A DNA stretch of 64,000 nt from JANWKQ01 sp964624635 (lineage in GTDB: Bacteria > Bacteroidota > Bacteroidia > CAIKAF01), in NCBI GenBank assembly GCA_964624635.1, contig CAZUXM010000005.1:19698-83697 (forward strand). The letters run 5' to 3'. The notes under the pieces were generated by a model. That model saw only the letters and a list, made by a program, of their open reading frames with translations, was not told the origin of the DNA and searched no databases. Positions 36,471 to 46,016 of the stretch are shown piece after piece; position 1 is the first letter of the stretch; every line of letters starts with the position of its first letter. Both the position numbers and the translations under genes were made by a program.

Positions 36471-37859
36471 ATGAGCTACGATCTAATAGTTATAGGCAGC
36501 GGACCAGGTGGATACGTTGCAGCCATAAGAGCATCACAATTAGGTTTAAAAACCGCAGTGATTGAAAAAGAATCATTGGGTGGAATTTGTTTGAACTGGG
36601 GATGTATACCAACCAAAGCTTTATTGAAAAGTGCTCAGGTGTATGATTATATTAAACATGCCGGGGACTATGGCTTGAAAGTAAAAGAATGTGAAGTAGA
36701 ATTTGAAAAAATAATTAGCCGAAGCAGAGGTGTAGCTGATGGCATGAGCAAAGGCATTCAGTTCTTAATGAAAAAGAACAACATAGATGTTGTAATGGGC
36801 ACAGGTAAAATTGTAGCCAAAGGGAAAGTAGAAGTAACTTCTGCTGACGGTTCTAAAAAAACAGTAGATGGTAAAAATATTATCATAGCTACCGGAGGAA
36901 GATCAAGAGTATTACCTAATGTACCACAGGACGGTAAAAAAGTAATTGGATATAGAGAAGCAATGACCTTACCTTCTCAACCAAAGTCAATGGTAGTGAT
37001 TGGATCAGGTGCCATTGGTACTGAGTTCTCTTATTTTTATAACTCCATGGGAACCAAAGTTACTATGGTGGAATTTTTACCTAATATTTTACCATTGGAA
37101 GATGAAGAGGTATCAAAAACCATGGAAAAACTGTTGAAAAAACAAGGTATTGAGATATTGGTTCAATCATCAGTAGAAAAAGTGGATACCTCAGGTAATG
37201 GTTGTAAAGTGTTGATTAAAACCACTAAAGGGGAACAAACCATAGAATGTGATGTAGTATTATCAGCTGCAGGTGTGGTTGCTAATATTGAAAACCTGGG
37301 TTTAGAAACTATGGGTATTAAAACCGATAAAGGAAAAGTATTAGTAAACGAATTTTTCCAAACAAATGTACCCGGAATTTTTGCTATTGGTGATGTAATT
37401 CCTGGTCCGGCATTGGCACACTTAGCTTCGCATGAAGGAATTGTTTGTGTTGAGAAAATTGCGGGGAAAAATCCACATCCTATTGATTACACTAATATTC
37501 CTGGTTGTACTTATTGTTGGCCGGAAGTAGCTTCAGTGGGTTATACCGAAAAATCAGCTAAAGAAGCCGGTTATGAGATTAAAGTGGGTAAGTTCCCATT
37601 TTCAGCGTCAGGTAAAGCAAGCGCCGCCGGAGCAAAGGATGGTTTTGTTAAATTGATATTTGATGCTAAATATGGGGAGCTTTTAGGTGCTCATATGGTG
37701 GGTGCCAACGTAACTGAAATGATTGCAGAAGTGGTTGCTGCCCGTAAACTGGAAACTACAGGTCATGAAATCATTACAGCTATACATCCACATCCAACGA
37801 TGAGTGAAGCGGTGATGGAAGCTGCAGCTGCCGCCTATGGTGAAGTGATTCACCTATAG
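36471..37859 (+). CDS. lpdA: Dihydrolipoyl dehydrogenase (E3)
   Basis: The E3 flavoprotein reoxidises lipoamide in 2-oxoacid dehydrogenase complexes and the glycine cleavage system. The 462 residues show FAD motif VIGSGPGGYVAAIRASQLG, redox-active disulfide GGICLNWGCIPTKALL, NAD motif VVIGSGAIGTEFSYFYNSMG, FAIGDVIPGPALAHLASHEG, and the C-terminal dimer interface HPHPTMSEAVMEAA with the catalytic His-Glu pair. It is complete. It stands alone on the plus strand after a repeat-rich spacer. Confidence 0.96.
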   Translation: MSYDLIVIGSGPGGYVAAIRASQLGLKTAVIEKESLGGICLNWGCIPTKALLKSAQVYDYIKHAGDYGLKVKECEVEFEKIISRSRGVADGMSKGIQFLMKKNNIDVVMGTGKIVAKGKVEVTSADGSKKTVDGKNIIIATGGRSRVLPNVPQDGKKVIGYREAMTLPSQPKSMVVIGSGAIGTEFSYFYNSMGTKVTMVEFLPNILPLEDEEVSKTMEKLLKKQGIEILVQSSVEKVDTSGNGCKVLIKTTKGEQTIECDVVLSAAGVVANIENLGLETMGIKTDKGKVLVNEFFQTNVPGIFAIGDVIPGPALAHLASHEGIVCVEKIAGKNPHPIDYTNIPGCTYCWPEVASVGYTEKSAKEAGYEIKVGKFPFSASGKASAAGAKDGFVKLIFDAKYGELLGAHMVGANVTEMIAEVVAARKLETTGHEIITAIHPHPTMSEAVMEAAAAAYGEVIHL

Positions 37860-37952
37860 GGCATTAAGTTTAATATAAATTTAAGTATTAGGGTAAACTC
37901 TTATTTAATAGGTTGTTTGAAAAAACTAAACTGTTTAAATCGAATTTTTCAG

Positions 37953-37960
37953 TATATTTG
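37953..37960 (+). promoter_or_regulatory. Putative -7 box (TATATTTG) for the polysaccharide locus
   Basis: TATATTTG matches TAnnTTTG and lies about 98 bases before the GT4 ATG. The region 17-23 bases upstream has CTGTTT but no exact TTG. A long leader would follow. Confidence 0.4.
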
Positions 37961-38058
37961 AATTATTGAGCAGTGGAGCCCATGCAACTGTAGAATAGAG
38001 GGATTCGTCTGTTTATTAAGTAGTGATTTTAAACCTAACCTTACCTACTTTAATATAG

Positions 38059-39270
38059 ATGATTAGAGTATTACGTATCCTTAACCGTTTTAATCTGGGA
38101 GGTCCTACCTATAATGCGGCCTACCTTACCAAACATTTATCGCCTGATTTTAAGACTTTATTAGTTGGTGGTTCTATTGATAAAACAGAGAATTCATCCT
38201 TACATATATTAGATGATTTGAACATCAAGCCGATTATAGTGCCTGAAATGAAAAGATCCATCAACTATAATAATGACCTGGTTGCTTATTATAAACTAAA
38301 AGAGATTATTCATAGGTTTAAACCGGACATTATTCATACCCATGCATCGAAGGCAGGTAGTTTGGGTCGTTGGGCTGCGTATCGTTGTAATGTTCCTATC
38401 GTTGTTCATACCTTCCATGGTCATGTTTTTCACTCCTATTTTGGAGCTGCTAAAACATCCATAGTAAAATCAGTTGAACGTTCACTGGCAAAAATATCCA
38501 GTTCTATTGTAGCCATTAGCAATAAACAAAAAACTGAGTTATGTGATGAACATAAGATTACTACAGAAGATAAAATAAAAGTAGTTCCGTTAGGGTTTGA
38601 TTTAGCCAGATTTCAGGAAGATAAAGACAATAAAAGAATTGATTTTAGACAGGAATATAACATTGCAGATGATGAAATTGCCGTAGGTATTATTGGCAGG
38701 TTGGTACCTATAAAAAATCACCCATTCTTTATTGATGTGATAGAACAAATTAAGAGAAATTCAGCTCTTAAATTTCGATTTTTTATTGTAGGTGATGGAG
38801 AGTCACGAAAAGATATTGAAGACTATGCTCGGATAAAAAATATTGAATTTACCTCTAAGAAAGGGGATAGAGCATTGCTTACTTTTACTTCATGGATTAA
38901 GGATATTGATAGAGTTAACGCCGGATTGGATATCATCACGTTATGTTCGTTTAATGAAGGGACCCCGGTAAGTTTAATTGAAGCACAGGCTTCGGGAACT
39001 CCTATAGTAGCCACCAATGTTGGAGGAATTGAAGATGTTGTCATTCCCGGTCAAACGGCATTGTTAACCAATGAAGGGGCTGATGATTTTGCTCAAAAGC
39101 TCATCTCTTTAGTTTCTGATAAGAGTTTGATGCAGAGAATGCAGTCAAAAGGTTGGGTACATGTTCAGGATAAATTTCATTATAATCGACTAGTTTCGGA
39201 CATGGAGCACCATTATTGGAATTTACTTACAGCGGTTAGTTCTAAAAAACAGGTATTTGCAACTGCCTGA
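38059..39270 (+). CDS. Glycosyltransferase family 4
   Basis: A 403-residue GT-B enzyme. It begins with the acceptor-side loop RILNRFNLGGPTYNAAYL, has DIIHTHASKAGSLGRWAAY and HTFHGHVFHSYFGAAKTSIV, and a C-terminal nucleotide-sugar half with IGRLVPIKNHPFFIDVI and FNEGTPVSLIEAQASGTPIVA (the E-x7-E motif). The HTFHGHVF pattern is typical of GT4 enzymes in exopolysaccharide loci. It opens a run of same-strand genes for capsule or EPS export. Sugar donor and acceptor are unknown. Confidence 0.9.
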   Translation: MIRVLRILNRFNLGGPTYNAAYLTKHLSPDFKTLLVGGSIDKTENSSLHILDDLNIKPIIVPEMKRSINYNNDLVAYYKLKEIIHRFKPDIIHTHASKAGSLGRWAAYRCNVPIVVHTFHGHVFHSYFGAAKTSIVKSVERSLAKISSSIVAISNKQKTELCDEHKITTEDKIKVVPLGFDLARFQEDKDNKRIDFRQEYNIADDEIAVGIIGRLVPIKNHPFFIDVIEQIKRNSALKFRFFIVGDGESRKDIEDYARIKNIEFTSKKGDRALLTFTSWIKDIDRVNAGLDIITLCSFNEGTPVSLIEAQASGTPIVATNVGGIEDVVIPGQTALLTNEGADDFAQKLISLVSDKSLMQRMQSKGWVHVQDKFHYNRLVSDMEHHYWNLLTAVSSKKQVFATA

Positions 39271-39319
39271 TACCCCATCTGATACTCTGTAAGTCTGCAC
39301 ATTTGTATTAGAATTTTTT

Positions 39320-39327
39320 TATCTTTG
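39320..39327 (+). promoter_or_regulatory. Putative -7 box (TATCTTTG) before the export lipoprotein
   Basis: TATCTTTG matches TAnnTTTG and ends 16 bases before the TTG start at 39344. A TTTG at 39302-39305 is only 14 bases upstream, shorter than the usual spacing, so this is tentative. Confidence 0.4.
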
Positions 39328-39343
39328 TTAAAACCGTAAAAAA

Positions 39344-40123
39344 TTGAAGAAGCCCCATCTTTTTATTATTGGGTTTTTACTTGTTTTTGTCTCATGTAAA
39401 ACTTTTAACCCTAGCATAATGTTTAGGGAGACGGCTAATTTCCAATATGATAAGTTTATTGATGGGCCAGATTCATTATACAGACTTGCCCCCAACGATG
39501 TAATCAATGTTAGGATATTGACCAATAATGGTGAAAACCTGATTAATGTTACTGGTGATGTAGAAGGAACAAATGGTCAACAAAATTCGCAGTTTGGGGG
39601 TATACCTATTTTGGTTGAATATGACGGATCATGTAAATTGCCATTAATTGGACGAGTAAAATTAGCCGGGTTAACCAGAAGAGCTGCTGAGGATACTTTA
39701 GAAAACAGGTACAAAGAACAATATAAAGACCCGTATATCACCATTACATTTAGTAATAGAAAAGTTTTTGTTTTCCCAGGTTTAGGGGCGAATGCAAAAG
39801 TGGTACATTTTACCAGCGATAATATGAACTTGTTACAAGCATTAGCTGAGGTAGGTGGAATTAGTAATATGGGGAAAGCTAAAAAAGTTAAGCTCATTAG
39901 AGGGGATTTGAAAAATCCTAAAGTATATAAAATCGATCTTTCTACGTTAGAAGGAATGAAAGAAGCAGATTTAGCATTACAGTCGGGAGATGTTATATAT
40001 GTAGACCCATATGAAGATCCGGCAGCTATATTCAGTAGAAATGTTACCCCATATTTGTCAATCATTACTACAGTTACCTCAGTGGTAACTTCAGTAGCAC
40101 TTATCATTACTTTAACTAAATAG
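39344..40123 (+). CDS. Polysaccharide biosynthesis/export lipoprotein (Wza-like)
   Basis: A 259-residue outer-membrane lipoprotein for EPS export. The signal peptide MKKPHLFIIGFLLVFVSC ends in a lipobox Cys. A poly-export domain follows (LYRLAPNDVINVRILTNN ... GSCKLPLIGRVKLAGLTRRAAED) and then an SLBB-like segment (VVHFTSDNMNLLQALAEVGGI, LQSGDVIYVDP). A hydrophobic C-terminal helix (LSIITTVTSVVTSVALIITL) fits membrane insertion. The start must be TTG: an in-frame stop lies at 39329-39331 and no ATG is available before the signal peptide. Its partner is the tyrosine kinase 4 bases downstream. Confidence 0.9.
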   Translation: MKKPHLFIIGFLLVFVSCKTFNPSIMFRETANFQYDKFIDGPDSLYRLAPNDVINVRILTNNGENLINVTGDVEGTNGQQNSQFGGIPILVEYDGSCKLPLIGRVKLAGLTRRAAEDTLENRYKEQYKDPYITITFSNRKVFVFPGLGANAKVVHFTSDNMNLLQALAEVGGISNMGKAKKVKLIRGDLKNPKVYKIDLSTLEGMKEADLALQSGDVIYVDPYEDPAAIFSRNVTPYLSIITTVTSVVTSVALIITLTK

Positions 40124-40127
40124 CTAA

Positions 40128-42536
40128 GTGGAAGGACGGAAAACGATACCAAGATTTAATCAAGACCTGGAGTTCCCACTGGTTGTTTATGTAATCAGAA
40201 AAAATTTGGTATGGATTATTGCGGTGTTGGTTTTATTGTTGGCAGCATCGTTTTTGTATTTACGTTATACCATACCCCATTACCAATCTATTACCATCAT
40301 TCAGCTCACTGAAGAAAATGCTCAACATCTGGATTTTTTAGAAGATAAGAAGATGATGAATCTCAATCAAACGATGGCAGGAGATATTGAGTTGATGAGG
40401 TCACAAGTCTTTATTCAAAGAATTGTAGATAGTTTAAATGTTGAAGTTACTTACTTTAAGGATGGTAGAATATTAGATTACGATAATTACAATCAAGCAC
40501 CTTATAAAGTTTTATTTATAGAAAATACGCCTGAGGTATTTGGGATTCCTATTTTTGTAAAGTTTAATTCAATCGATAATTTTAATATCAAATATAAAAT
40601 AGGGGAACAAAAATTTGATTACACTTATAATACGAACACTATTCAAAAAACCCCTCACTTTAAATTTTTGATTTCAGTTGTTGATTCAAGCGCAGTTCTA
40701 AAACCTGTCAATGCCGATTATTTTATATTGAATAGTAAATCAACTTTATTGTCAAGGTTTAGCTCACAACTACAAGTAATAGTTCTTAATGAGAGTGCTC
40801 GAACTATAAAAATAAGTGTAACGGATGTAAATCCGCAAAGAGCCAATGATATTGCCAATATGATTGCTAAGGAGTTTACCAATTTTAATCTTGAAAAAAA
40901 GAAACAGGGCGTAAATAACATTATTTCTTATATCGACAATACACTCGAACTTGTTAAGTTGAATTTAAATGAAGCGGATAGCAGTTTACAGAAATTCATG
41001 TCGGATCATAACATAGTAGAACGTACAAACGACGAAAATCCGATAGAGCAAAAAAACATGAAGATGCTCGAAATGCTCGAAAATCAAAAATTTGATTATG
41101 AAATCCAACTTCTTGTTTTAAATGATGTTATTAAAAATGTAAATAAACAGGATATTGATATATATGAGGTATTAACGCAAATTTCTCAATTAAAAGCAGA
41201 TGCATATATTACTAATCTTGCAGGAAATATAAATATTCTTATTTCTAAAAGAGATAGATTACTTCAAGGAAAAACTAATTCTCACCCGGATGTAATTGAA
41301 GTAAATAGAGAAATTGATGTACAGCGAAATTTACTTATCAAATCCCTGGAAGCTATCAAGCTATCTACTAATTCAAAAATTAATGAATTACAATCAGCCA
41401 TTAGCCAAATTGAAGGAAGTTTTTATTCCAGTGGTGGGAATTTACCTAATCAAGTAGAATATATGCATCGCAAAAGGTATTATGAGGTGAATGAAACCTA
41501 TTACCAAATGCTTATTCAAAAAAGAGTGGAATATGAATTGTTAAGCGAAGGTTATACATCCAGCTACAGAGTTCTACAAAGATCAGCAGTTGCAAAAACT
41601 CCGATATACCCAAGAAAGTTTTTTGTTTTGGCAGTAGTGTTGGTTGTTTGGGTAGTAATAGCGATTGCCGGTCTAACCATAAATTATATTCTTTATGATA
41701 GAATACTTGCATTTGAACATATTACGAGTTATTGCAATGTTTCAATTTTAGGATTTGTTACAAAGTATAAAAGTACTATTCCGGTCTCTCAATTAGTAGT
41801 AGATAAAAAACCAAAATCACTTATTGCAGAATCATTCAGAAATATTAGAACAAACCTTGATTTTATTTCTAATAAGCCGGGTTCTAAACTTATCGCGGTT
41901 ACTTCTACTATATCGGGTGAAGGTAAAACGTTTGTATCTATTAATTTGGCAGGTATTTTAGCGTTTACAGGTAAAAAGGTAATCATTATAGATGCGGATA
42001 TGCGTAAACCTAAAATACATGTTGGGTTTAACGTATCTAATGATAAAGGATTAAGTAATTTACTCATTGGTAAAAATAGCATTCAAGAATGTGTTTTTCA
42101 CAGCGAATTAGAGAATTTACATTTTATAACTGCAGGACCTATCCCCCCCAATCCATCGGAGCTTATTTTAAGTGATAATATGACTCAACTGATAGATACA
42201 CTTAAAAAGGATTATGACTATGTATTAATTGACAACCCACCAATTGGAATTGTTACGGATTCTATGACGCTCTTGAAAAGGGCCGATTATCCCATATATG
42301 TATTCAGGGCCGGAGTGTCTCGTAAATTCTTTATCAATAACCTTCAAAAACTGGTAGTTGACAACAAGATGACTAATATGTCAATTATTTTAAATGGACT
42401 TGAACAGAAAAAATCCAATCAGTATGGGTATGGTAATTACGGTTACACAACCAACAATTATGGATATGGGTACGGTTATTATGATGAAGATCATAAGAAA
42501 AAAAGAAGTAAATTTTCAACCCGCCGTAAAAAATAA
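40128..42536 (+). CDS. Wzc-like polysaccharide co-polymerase and tyrosine autokinase
   Basis: An 802-residue inner-membrane protein that pairs with the export lipoprotein. Residues ~20-50 form the first membrane helix and start the Wzz domain; a long coiled periplasmic region follows; the second helix is near residues 500-525. The C-terminal BY-kinase has Walker A SGEGKTFVSINLAG, A' IIDADMRKPK, Walker B YVLIDNPP, and a Tyr/Gly-rich tail (YGYGNYGYTTNNYGYGYGYY) with about ten tyrosines for autophosphorylation. It starts at GTG 40128; no ATG is nearby. The stop overlaps the rfbC ATG (TAATG). Confidence 0.92.
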   Translation: MEGRKTIPRFNQDLEFPLVVYVIRKNLVWIIAVLVLLLAASFLYLRYTIPHYQSITIIQLTEENAQHLDFLEDKKMMNLNQTMAGDIELMRSQVFIQRIVDSLNVEVTYFKDGRILDYDNYNQAPYKVLFIENTPEVFGIPIFVKFNSIDNFNIKYKIGEQKFDYTYNTNTIQKTPHFKFLISVVDSSAVLKPVNADYFILNSKSTLLSRFSSQLQVIVLNESARTIKISVTDVNPQRANDIANMIAKEFTNFNLEKKKQGVNNIISYIDNTLELVKLNLNEADSSLQKFMSDHNIVERTNDENPIEQKNMKMLEMLENQKFDYEIQLLVLNDVIKNVNKQDIDIYEVLTQISQLKADAYITNLAGNINILISKRDRLLQGKTNSHPDVIEVNREIDVQRNLLIKSLEAIKLSTNSKINELQSAISQIEGSFYSSGGNLPNQVEYMHRKRYYEVNETYYQMLIQKRVEYELLSEGYTSSYRVLQRSAVAKTPIYPRKFFVLAVVLVVWVVIAIAGLTINYILYDRILAFEHITSYCNVSILGFVTKYKSTIPVSQLVVDKKPKSLIAESFRNIRTNLDFISNKPGSKLIAVTSTISGEGKTFVSINLAGILAFTGKKVIIIDADMRKPKIHVGFNVSNDKGLSNLLIGKNSIQECVFHSELENLHFITAGPIPPNPSELILSDNMTQLIDTLKKDYDYVLIDNPPIGIVTDSMTLLKRADYPIYVFRAGVSRKFFINNLQKLVVDNKMTNMSIILNGLEQKKSNQYGYGNYGYTTNNYGYGYGYYDEDHKKKRSKFSTRRKK

Positions 42537-43078
42537 TGGAAGTATCTTCAACCTTCATTGATGGATTATTGGTTTTAAAACCGACCATTTTTAAAGATGA
42601 TAGGGGTCATTTTTTTGAATCATATAACATACAGACAGCTAAAAATGTAGGAATTGGTTATTCTTTCTTACAAGATAATGAATCCTGTTCCTCGAAGGGA
42701 GTATTAAGAGGATTGCATTTTCAAGCACCTCCTTTTGCTCAGGGGAAATTAGTAAGAGTTATTACCGGAAGTGTTTTAGATGTTGCGGTAGATATCAGAA
42801 AAAATTCACCTACTTACGGCAAGCATTATTCTATATTATTATCCGGAGAGAATAAATGGATGTTTTGGATTCCACCAGGCTTTGCACACGGATTTATTGC
42901 ATTGGAAGACGATACCATATTTTCATACAAGTGCACTGAAGTGTATAATAAAGCATCAGAAGGCTGTTTGATATTTAACGATCCTGATTTAGCTATTGAT
43001 TGGGGAGTAACCAGTCCTAATGTTTCGGAAAAGGATATTCAGGGCAGTTTATTTAAAAATTTTATTTCACCATTTTAA
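42536..43078 (+). CDS. rfbC: dTDP-4-dehydrorhamnose 3,5-epimerase
   Basis: A 180-residue cupin epimerase in dTDP-L-rhamnose synthesis. It has DDRGHFFESYN, the signature SKGVLRGLHFQAPPFAQGKLVRV with the catalytic His, DVAVDIRKNSPTYGKH, and IPPGFAHGFIALEDDTIFSYKCTEVYNK. It overlaps the kinase stop by one base. rfbA, rfbB and rfbD are not in the window, so rhamnose or a related deoxysugar needs genes elsewhere. Confidence 0.94.
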   Translation: MEVSSTFIDGLLVLKPTIFKDDRGHFFESYNIQTAKNVGIGYSFLQDNESCSSKGVLRGLHFQAPPFAQGKLVRVITGSVLDVAVDIRKNSPTYGKHYSILLSGENKWMFWIPPGFAHGFIALEDDTIFSYKCTEVYNKASEGCLIFNDPDLAIDWGVTSPNVSEKDIQGSLFKNFISPF

Positions 43079-44173
43079 ATGGCAGGATTTTCAAATAATA
43101 TAAGTTTGATTATCCTGCTTGGGTTCTTATCTCTCTTATTAGGATTTTCTTATTTATTAGGTAAAATATTATTGAAGTTTGCAACTAACTTAGGTGTTCG
43201 TAATCATTCTGAAGGAGTAATCAGGTGGACTTCTACTACTAAACCATCATTGGGAGGTATTTTATTTTTTGTAGCGTTTCTTTTATCTATTGTTTTTTAT
43301 CTTATTATACTTTCAGAGAATGTTCAATTTAATAATTGGCAGTTTTTAGGAATGGTTATTTCTTGTGTATTAGGTTTTGTAATGGGATTAGCGGATGATG
43401 CATATAATACTAAACCCATTCTGAAACTTCTTATTCAGGCTTTATGTGGTCTAGTGGTAATCATTTGTGGTGCACATATTCAAATTTTTGCACAGGAGTG
43501 GCTTAACTATATGTTCACGATATTTTGGTTCATAGGTTTAATGAATTCACTTAATATGTTGGATAACATGGATGGAATCACTTCGTCTGTTTCTACAATA
43601 GCAAGTATATCTATGTTGGTGTTTTCATATATTACCAGTACGCTGTTTGAGTATGACAGTATTTTAATTGTTGGTGTACTGGCAAGTTTGTTAGGATTCT
43701 TATTTTTTAATTGGCATCCTGCAAAAATGTATATGGGCGATAGTGGGAGTCAGTTTTTAGGTGCTTTTATGGCTGCAGCATCTATTAAAGTTTTGTGGAA
43801 TGTGCATCCTAATCCTTCAGGATTTGTTCAAACCTGGTTCTTTATTTTATTACCAGTGTCGTTTTTTATAGTTACTATTTCTGATACAGCAACTGTTTCA
43901 ATTAATAGATTGATGAAGAAAAAATCCCCTTTTGTAGGCGGTAAAGACCATACTACTCACCATTTGGTTTATGGAGGATTTAAACAAAGATTAGTAGCTA
44001 TATTGTATATTATTATAAGTGTTGTATCTTCTGTTTTAGGATTTACGGTTTATTATTGTAAACTTTATTCAAATACCTATGTAGTAGTTGCATTTACTTT
44101 GTATCTTTTCTTAGTATTTATAGCGTTGTTCAGCGTAACTAAAAAGTTTAAACAACCTCAGGATAAAAATTAA
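43079..44173 (+). CDS. WecA-like undecaprenyl-phosphate sugar-1-phosphate transferase
   Basis: A 364-residue, eleven-helix membrane protein of the MraY/WecA/WbpL family. The conserved Asp pair is in MGLADDAYNTKP, the middle motif in NSLNMLDNMDGITSS, and the nucleophilic region in HPAKMYMGDSGSQFLG; GGKDHTTHHL resembles the C-terminal His motif. It should start a lipid-linked glycan by loading a sugar phosphate on undecaprenyl phosphate. It begins immediately after the rfbC stop. It is a second family member in this window besides mraY and, given its context, serves EPS rather than peptidoglycan. Confidence 0.9.
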   Translation: MAGFSNNISLIILLGFLSLLLGFSYLLGKILLKFATNLGVRNHSEGVIRWTSTTKPSLGGILFFVAFLLSIVFYLIILSENVQFNNWQFLGMVISCVLGFVMGLADDAYNTKPILKLLIQALCGLVVIICGAHIQIFAQEWLNYMFTIFWFIGLMNSLNMLDNMDGITSSVSTIASISMLVFSYITSTLFEYDSILIVGVLASLLGFLFFNWHPAKMYMGDSGSQFLGAFMAAASIKVLWNVHPNPSGFVQTWFFILLPVSFFIVTISDTATVSINRLMKKKSPFVGGKDHTTHHLVYGGFKQRLVAILYIIISVVSSVLGFTVYYCKLYSNTYVVVAFTLYLFLVFIALFSVTKKFKQPQDKN

Positions 44174-44201
44174 TTTTCGTTAACTTATCAATCATTTGTT
44201 T

Positions 44202-45155
44202 ATGGAAAAAAGAACTAAGAGTATCATCTTTTTATTTTTAGGACTAATAGGTCTAGTTGTAGTGATGCAATCATATTTTATTTGGTGTATTTCGAATAAG
44301 AACACAAATTCATCGACTTTAGCTGATACTTCTAAAACTGGTACACAGTCAGAAATATCATCCATTAAAAAAATATCATTGGCTCCAATTCCTTCAGAAA
44401 TGGATTTTTGCGGAGAAAAAGTTCCATTAAATGATATTGAAATTTACGAGAGAATGGAGTTTGAATGGGTGGCTGCACAAAACAGAACAACGGCTAATTG
44501 GATGATATTAAAAAGATCCACCAGATATTTTCCTATTATCGAACCTATTTTAAAAGCGAATAATGTACCTGATGATTTTAAATATTTAGCAGTTGCAGAA
44601 AGTAATCTTGCGAATGTAATTTCACCATCAAATGCAGAAGGATTTTGGCAATTCTTATCTGAAACAGGTTCTGCATTTGGACTTGAGATTTCAAAAACTG
44701 TAGACGAAAGATATGACGTTGCCAAAGCTACTGAAGCTGCCTGCAAATATTTAAAAGCAGCTTACGGAATGTTTGATAGTTGGACATTGGCTGCTGCATC
44801 ATACAACATGGGACAAGGAGGATTGGCTGATGAAGTAAACAACCAAAAACAAAATGATTATTACAAGCTTCGCTTGAATTCTGAGACGTCAAAGTATTTG
44901 TTTAGGATTATTACTTGGAAATACATTATCAGTAATCCTGAATCGGTAGGAATAGATTGGAGCCCTGAAATGGGTCAGAAAACTCCTTCTACAAAGGCAA
45001 TACAAGTAAACAATAGTATTCCTGATTTAATTGATTGGAGTATTAAAAATGGAACTGATTATAGGATGGTGAAGTTTCTCAACCCATGGTTACGGACTTC
45101 TAAATTGGATGTTAAGCCGGGGAAAACATATACTATACTTGTACCTGCTCAATAA
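44202..45155 (+). CDS. Membrane-anchored lytic transglycosylase (SLT domain)
   Basis: A 317-residue protein with an N-terminal membrane anchor (about residues 8-28) and an SLT domain at ~110-245: the catalytic Glu is in FKYLAVAESNLANVISPSNAEGFWQF, followed by VDERYDVAKATEAACKYLKAAY and AAASYNMGQGGL. The C-terminus (KPGKTYTILVPAQ) resembles the end of a LysM-like region but is too short to call. It may open peptidoglycan locally for assembly of the EPS exporter. ATG 44202 is preferred over a TTG two codons upstream. Confidence 0.88.
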   Translation: MEKRTKSIIFLFLGLIGLVVVMQSYFIWCISNKNTNSSTLADTSKTGTQSEISSIKKISLAPIPSEMDFCGEKVPLNDIEIYERMEFEWVAAQNRTTANWMILKRSTRYFPIIEPILKANNVPDDFKYLAVAESNLANVISPSNAEGFWQFLSETGSAFGLEISKTVDERYDVAKATEAACKYLKAAYGMFDSWTLAAASYNMGQGGLADEVNNQKQNDYYKLRLNSETSKYLFRIITWKYIISNPESVGIDWSPEMGQKTPSTKAIQVNNSIPDLIDWSIKNGTDYRMVKFLNPWLRTSKLDVKPGKTYTILVPAQ

Positions 45156-45166
45156 ATAGGTAATCG

Positions 45167-46015
45167 TTATTGAAATATATTGGTTTGTGTTCCATCAAAA
45201 CTAGCAAATACCATAGTTGGGAATGAATCCTGATGAAAAATATTTCCATTTTTATCAATACCAATAGCTCCTGCAAAACCATCAAATGGTTTTAATTCAT
45301 CAAAGGATTTTTCAAACGCTTCTTGCATTTGAAGACCATCCGTTACCCTGGTCACAATTTTTGTAGCTAAGGCAACTCTTACTATATCTTCACCCACGCC
45401 TGTACAAGAAATACCACAATGTTCATTACAGAAATTACCGGCAGTGGTAGCTGAATCTGAAATTCTTCCAGGTATTTCAAAACCCTTACCTCCCGTTGAT
45501 GTAGCTGCAGCAATGTTGCCATTGGTATCTAAAGCAACACAACCTACGGTACCCAAAGCCTTTGATTTTTTCTTTGACTCATATTCTGCTATTCTTTGAG
45601 GTATAGTAGGATTATAAAACTCAAACCCATTATCACGTGCAAAATTTAATGCGCCTTCTCCTCCTAAAACCCTATCATCGTAAGGCATAAGTTTTTCAGC
45701 TACTCTAATAGGATTTTTTACGTCCTCAATATTGATAACACCGGAGAATTTTTTAGAAACCCCATCCATTAAAGAGGCACTCATTCTTATTTTTCCATCA
45801 CTTTGGATTTGTGAACCTGTACCGGCATTAAACAATGAATCATTCTCTAACAACTCAACAGCAAAAACTACTGTTTGTAAAGCTGAATGATTTTGTAAAT
45901 ACATATAAGCTTGTTTCGCAATATTTTCGAGCGCCTGTTGTTTAGCCACTTTTACTTCATTGCTTTGTGATGACTCACTAAAAAAACCTCCGTGAATAAT
46001 AATCTTTGGTTGCAT
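45167..46015 (-). CDS. Isoaspartyl peptidase/L-asparaginase (IaaA-like)
   Basis: An Ntn-hydrolase of about 282 residues that matures by self-cleavage. The N-terminal block is PKIIIHGGFFSE, with the cleavage site Thr in KKSKALGTVGCVALDTNGN and the substrate loop GRISDSATTAGNFCNE. Isoaspartyl peptidases split beta-Asp-Arg, the dipeptide released from cyanophycin, and the gene lies directly after cyanophycinase, so this role fits. I chose ATG 46015, just after the cyanophycinase stop; an ATG at 46024 would overlap it by eight bases. Confidence 0.9.
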   Translation of the reverse strand: MQPKIIIHGGFFSESSQSNEVKVAKQQALENIAKQAYMYLQNHSALQTVVFAVELLENDSLFNAGTGSQIQSDGKIRMSASLMDGVSKKFSGVINIEDVKNPIRVAEKLMPYDDRVLGGEGALNFARDNGFEFYNPTIPQRIAEYESKKKSKALGTVGCVALDTNGNIAAATSTGGKGFEIPGRISDSATTAGNFCNEHCGISCTGVGEDIVRVALATKIVTRVTDGLQMQEAFEKSFDELKPFDGFAGAIGIDKNGNIFHQDSFPTMVFASFDGTQTNIFQ

Positions 46016-46016
46016 A

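Noticed and set aside
44196..44201. TTG start for the lytic transglycosylase two codons upstream
   Set aside because: ATG 44202 is adjacent and gives the same anchor; TTG is not needed.
38059..45155. Complete capsule or O-antigen locus
   Set aside because: No flippase, polymerase or full rhamnose set is present; only export, initiation and one epimerase are seen, so this is a partial EPS set.
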